64,000 nt of DNA from Embleya sp045207655 (lineage in GTDB: Bacteria > Actinomycetota > Actinomycetes > Streptomycetales > Streptomycetaceae), in the NCBI RefSeq assembly GCF_045207655.1, contig NZ_CP108784.1:1984001-2048000 (forward strand). The letters are read 5' to 3'. This document shows, in pieces, positions 60,831 through 64,000 of the stretch (position 1 is the stretch's first letter; every line of letters begins with the position of its first letter). The notes beneath the pieces are model-generated. The model ran no database searches, was not told the DNA's origin, and worked only from the letters and a program-made list of their open reading frames with translations. The position numbers and the translations under genes are program-made.

Positions 60831-63092
60831 TCACCACAAAGGCGCCTCCGCGCGGGTCACCGCAAGGGTGCGTCGCGCCAACTCCTCCAGTACGCAAGCC
60901 TCTTGCCCCGGCAGCCCGGTCCTGACCCGACTCGGCGCCATCGACGGCCATCCCGCCTCCGCGCCGTACAGGGCCCCGGCGATCGAACCCGCCACCGGCG
61001 CGGTGGTCTGGATGTCCAAGCCCCCACGTACCGTCAGGCCGATCTGCCGACACGGATCCCCATCACCCCAAAGCAACCCCGCCGCAACCAGGCAGGCGTT
61101 CCCAAGCGCGTCCCACCGCGTGGCGGTTCCGTAGCGCTGATGCACTTCGGCCGCGGCCTGCTCCCAGGTCCGCCCACGCGTATAGGCGACCAGAACACCC
61201 TGAATCGCGCCCGACAACCGCGATTCGAGGGGCACATGCCGCAACGACACACCGACCGCCTGCGCCGCATCCCGCGCCGTGAACGCAGCCGCCGCAAGCG
61301 CCGCACTCCACATCGCCGCATACAGCCCCTCACCCTCATGCGACACAAGCGCGTCCTTACACGCCAGCCGCGCCGCCCGCCTGGGATCGCCGGGGGCCAC
61401 GTACCCGTACAGATCCGCTCGCGCCATCGCCTCATCGGTACTACCGCGAGCACTCCCCGCGGACACCGTCGCCGGCGGCAACGCACCACCCAGCAAAGCC
61501 AGATACGCGGCCTGCTCCGCCGGACGTGGACGCAGGAACGGCAGCGTCAGCAACCACAACGCCCCGACCTGCGCACTCGTGAAACCCGGCCCGTGCAACT
61601 CCAACACCCGCAGACTCAGCACCGCCCGATCCATCGCGTCGCTACGGTCCTCCGCGCGAGCGGCATCCGGCACACCCGACCCGCCCGGGATACGCGCCGC
61701 CTCGTGGGCACCAAGGCAACGTCCGATCCAGCCTCCATGGATGCGATCCAGCAAGGCGACACCGGGTGGCGGCGGGTCGATGGCCCCGGCCGGGGGAAGC
61801 GCGTCGTCCAGGAATCGATCGGCGTCATCCAAGCCGCCGTTGCGACTCCGATCGGCCCGGGTCGGGGGAGCTTGCGACGATCGCCGCCGCTTCGGTTCGC
61901 CTCGGGCAAGCTCGTCCCGATTCAGCTCGCCTCGATTCGGTTTGCTCACATTTGCTTCGACGCGACTGGCTTCGTCTCGCCCAAGACGCTGCCGTTCCAG
62001 ACGGTCTCGACCAAGACGACTTCGATCCACCCGATCTTGCACAAAACGATCTTGCCCAAGACGATCTTGAGCAAGACCGCCTTGGGCAGCACCTTCCGGG
62101 GCAGCACCGTCTTGAGCAAGAGGGTCCACGGAAACGCCATCCCGGGCAACACCGTCTTGAGCCAGACGATCTTTAGCCAGACGATCTTGAGCAAGACGAC
62201 CTCCCGCAGGACGCTCTTGATCAAGGCGGTCTTGCCCAAGAAGCTCTCGCCCCGGACGACCTTGATTCAGACAATCTTGATGAAGATCATCTCGGCCGAG
62301 GCGATCCCCTTCCAGACGGTCTCGGTCGCGACCATCCTGTGCCCGCCCACCCTGAACTCGGTCGCCCAAAGTCCCACTCCCGCCGGTTCGACCATCATCG
62401 ATTCGTCGATCTCGAGCCGTACCATCGCCGTTCCGATCATCTGCCGTCAGACAATCTCGCTCGCGATCATCTCGCGCCCCGCCACCCTGGTCTCGGCCGG
62501 CGCACACCGCCCCACCAGCTCGAACTCGACCACCGTCGGAGCGTTCGCCTCGCTCCGCAGGATCTCCCTCGCGAATATCTCGTCGCCCATCATCCGAAGC
62601 CCGACCATCATCGGACTGATCGTCTTGCGACAGACGATCTTGCGCCCGACGATCGTCAGTCCGATCGTCGGGCAGGCGCGAGCCACGACCCGTGTCGTCG
62701 TTGTCGAACCGATCATCGCCGAGCCGATCGTCTTGCGGCAGACGATCTTGTCGCGGAGGAACTCGAGTTCCGTCGCCGAAAGCGGGACCGTCACGATCAA
62801 CGCCGGCCCGCAAGCGATCGCCCGCGGCTCCGGCGTCGCCTCGAACCACGACTCGGCGACCCCGACCATCGCGGGCTAAGTCATCCGCGCCTAGTTCGGA
62901 GCCGACCGCCGGAGCGTCGCCGAGGCCGCCGCCGGCGCCAGGTCCGCCCCGCCAACCCCGGCCATCGCCACGAAGACCGCCCCCGGATCGAGCGTCGCCG
63001 CCCCAGCCCTTGTCCGCACGGCCGGCCCCAATCCCGGCCCCACCTCCGGCTGCGGCCCCGACGCCGGCCACTCCCGCCCGGCCTTCGACCAA
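60831..63092 (-). CDS. ADP-ribosylglycohydrolase-like protein with long period-5 N-terminal array
   Basis: 753 residues from a TTG; the true start is uncertain. Residues about 445-753 match the ADP-ribosylglycohydrolase fold (DRIHGGWIGRCLGA, LELHGPGFTSAQVGALWL, RADLYGYVAPGDPRRAARLA, GLYAAMWSAALAAAAFTA). The family's metal ligands look lost. The TDDT-like site reads AMDRAVL (486-492), and the GGDTDTN-like site reads GGLDIQTTA (690-698). Residues about 211-400 form a repeat (consensus [AG]-[QR]-D-R-L) with a hydrophobic or Pro/Ala residue at every fifth position. It is hydrophilic and probably unfolded or fibrous. Function unknown. Confidence 0.7.
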   Translation of the reverse strand: MVEGRAGVAGVGAAAGGGAGIGAGRADKGWGGDARSGGGLRGDGRGWRGGPGAGGGLGDAPAVGSELGADDLARDGRGRRVVVRGDAGAAGDRLRAGVDRDGPAFGDGTRVPPRQDRLPQDDRLGDDRFDNDDTGRGSRLPDDRTDDRRAQDRLSQDDQSDDGRASDDGRRDIREGDPAERGERSDGGRVRAGGAVCAGRDQGGGARDDRERDCLTADDRNGDGTARDRRIDDGRTGGSGTLGDRVQGGRAQDGRDRDRLEGDRLGRDDLHQDCLNQGRPGRELLGQDRLDQERPAGGRLAQDRLAKDRLAQDGVARDGVSVDPLAQDGAAPEGAAQGGLAQDRLGQDRFVQDRVDRSRLGRDRLERQRLGRDEASRVEANVSKPNRGELNRDELARGEPKRRRSSQAPPTRADRSRNGGLDDADRFLDDALPPAGAIDPPPPGVALLDRIHGGWIGRCLGAHEAARIPGGSGVPDAARAEDRSDAMDRAVLSLRVLELHGPGFTSAQVGALWLLTLPFLRPRPAEQAAYLALLGGALPPATVSAGSARGSTDEAMARADLYGYVAPGDPRRAARLACKDALVSHEGEGLYAAMWSAALAAAAFTARDAAQAVGVSLRHVPLESRLSGAIQGVLVAYTRGRTWEQAAAEVHQRYGTATRWDALGNACLVAAGLLWGDGDPCRQIGLTVRGGLDIQTTAPVAGSIAGALYGAEAGWPSMAPSRVRTGLPGQEACVLEELARRTLAVTRAEAPLW
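61690..62265 (-). repeat. 15-bp tandem repeat coding a pentapeptide array
   Basis: Degenerate 15-bp units such as ACGATCTTGCCCAAG (plus strand) run in constant phase. The core CAAGACGATCTTG is itself a palindrome, so several frames on both strands stay open. On the minus strand, units give QDRLA, KDRLA, QDRLG and similar. Less regular 15-bp periodicity continues to about 62,780. Confidence 0.8.
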
Positions 63093-63618
63093 CCAGCCTT
63101 CGGCGGCCCGACCCGAAGTCGTCCGAATCTCGACCCCCTTCGGCCCGCGGCACCAACCGCGGCACCAGCAGCTCCCGCACCGGTTCCGCTACCCCCCGAT
63201 CACCGGAACCGTCCGCCATCCCACCCACGCCACCACCGGCACGCAACCCACCACCCGCGTCACCCAACACATCCGACGGATCAGCCACATCCGGCACGCC
63301 CGAGACCTCCGACGAAGCGCCCCCCTCCGGCCGCACTGCCCGCGCCGCCGCTGCCGCCCCCCTCGCCGCCTCCGCAACACCCTCCGCGTCCCGCGCCGCC
63401 GACCCTCCCCAACGACCCCGCCGGATGCGAGCCCGCTCCCGTTCGCCATCCCGATCGCGCGCCCGACCCAGTGCCTGCACCTGCCCCTGTACCTGTCCTC
63501 GCGCCCGCTCCGGCGCCTGCTGCCCTTCGCCGCGTCCGTCCTGCGCCTCTTGCGAGTCGTGCCGCACGTAGTCCTCCCCGGCCGGGTGGGCAGGCCGGCA
63601 CCAACCGGCGGGCGGCAC
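63093..63618 (-). other. Possible frame-shifted 5' part of the glycohydrolase-like gene
   Basis: A minus-strand frame starting at 63618 (MPPAGWCRPAHPAGEDYVRH) looks coding down to about 63,100 (GVPDVADPSDVLGDAGGG, AEPVRELLVPRLVPRAEGGR) and then turns Arg-rich, as wrong frames do here. The glycohydrolase frame is open only below 63,191. One gene interrupted by a frameshift near 63,100-63,190 would explain both. Chance open frames are the alternative. Confidence 0.3.
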
Positions 63619-63900
63619 TGCCCGGGACGTTCATGGCCTTGCCACCCGGCAGCCAATCGCGACTGCGGGTGACGAAGCCCGCTCGTACCGCATCATGCGC
63701 CGGCCGATCGGCGAAAGGCCAGACGCCCGACACGGTGGATTCGACCCAAATGTGACGCCCTATCACATGCCCTGCGCAGGCTACGGAACCGCCCCGGTCG
63801 AGGCCATTGGCAAGGCTTGACGAAGTTCAGACGCGACCCGCTGAAATTCGTCACGACCCAGGGGGTTCGCAAGCGCCGCGAATCGCGTACCTTATCGGCC
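63619..63900. other. Upstream region of the last gene
   Basis: About 280 bp with lower G+C toward the right end. A TTGACG hexamer lies near 63,817. The stretch before 63901 (ACCTTATCGGCC) has no ribosome site, so the last gene may be leaderless or weakly initiated. Confidence 0.4.
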
Positions 63901-64000
63901 ATGACCTCGGCTCGCGCCTATGACGGCGGCATCTACTCGCCGTATTCGGAGACCCCGATCTACGACCGGCTGGTGGCCGAACGGGGCCGGCCGGAGATCG
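63901..64000 (+). CDS. N-terminus of a hypothetical protein (partial)
   Basis: Thirty-three codons are inside the window: MTSARAYDGGIYSPYSETPI then YDRLVAERGRPEI. The start resembles a conserved Streptomyces family of unknown function with a PxYDxLVAERGxPxI opening, but too little is present for a firm call. The gene continues past the right edge. Confidence 0.55.
   Translation, partial: MTSARAYDGGIYSPYSETPIYDRLVAERGRPEI

Noticed and set aside
60903..62879. A 658-codon plus-strand frame across the glycohydrolase gene
   Set aside because: It is opposite a domain with clear family matches and stays open because the 15-bp repeat is palindromic.

Overview
The base composition (very high G+C, strong G/C at third codon positions), frequent GTG starts, overlapping GTGA/ATGA operon junctions and the gene repertoire (IclR, PucR, GntR and tandem TetR regulators, a family 2B encapsulin, AzgA-type permease, MMPL exporter, CsbD) point to a filamentous actinomycete of the Streptomyces type. 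The window is chromosomal and metabolic. I see no phage, transposase, integrase, CRISPR array, rRNA or tRNA.

Positions 1-33,200 form a nearly complete purine-to-glycerate/malate catabolic locus. From the left come a UPF0261/PEP-hydrolase-like pair and an SDR. They are followed by a PucR regulator divergent from a three-subunit xanthine dehydrogenase, an AzgA-type purine permease and XdhC. After a 0.5-kb repeat array, a CsbD protein and a family 2B encapsulin, a minus-strand operon carries glycerate kinase, allantoinase, allantoicase and catalase. A second minus-strand operon carries hydroxypyruvate isomerase, tartronate semialdehyde reductase and glyoxylate carboligase. The plus strand then carries a small thiamine-binding-like protein, a YheO-type HTH protein, OHCU decarboxylase, HIU hydrolase, uricase and 8-oxoguanine deaminase. 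Next are an SseB-like protein, a stand-alone allophanate-hydrolase-C-like protein, malate synthase with its divergent IclR (AllR-like) regulator, and moaA-moaE. Together these take (8-oxo)guanine, hypoxanthine or xanthine to urate, allantoin, allantoate, ureidoglycolate and glyoxylate. Glyoxylate then goes to 3-phosphoglycerate precursors (gcl branch) or malate (aceB). Catalase can remove the H2O2 from uricase, and MoaA/MoaE/XdhC can supply cofactor to xanthine dehydrogenase. I did not recognise a ureidoglycolate lyase. One palindrome family lies before hyi, before uraD and between aceB and allR, which suggests a common operator.

Positions 33,200-37,200 carry a tandem double-TetR regulator, an SDR, a 57-residue basic protein and an exported glycerophosphodiesterase. 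Positions 37,228-44,168 form a trans-4-hydroxy-L-proline catabolic cluster: a heteromeric FAD/2Fe-2S dehydrogenase, a DapA-like deaminase, a proline-racemase-family epimerase and a GntR regulator. It is followed by a proline iminopeptidase that could feed it.

Positions 44,500-60,000 hold a lactate-2-monooxygenase-like flavoenzyme, LtrA, an Lrp/AsnC regulator divergent from a Cys/Met-type PLP enzyme, a flavin monooxygenase divergent from a TetR regulator with a duplicated operator, an orphan amino-acid-binding lipoprotein, an MMPL exporter with two-component system, a hypothetical protein, and a MarR regulator divergent from a cupin. Positions 60,800-63,100 hold an unusual ADP-ribosylglycohydrolase-like protein with a long period-5 amino-acid array and a degraded metal site. 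Degenerate short repeats (9 to about 80 bp) recur between genes and in the C-terminal codons of several genes, and perfect hairpins close many transcription units.
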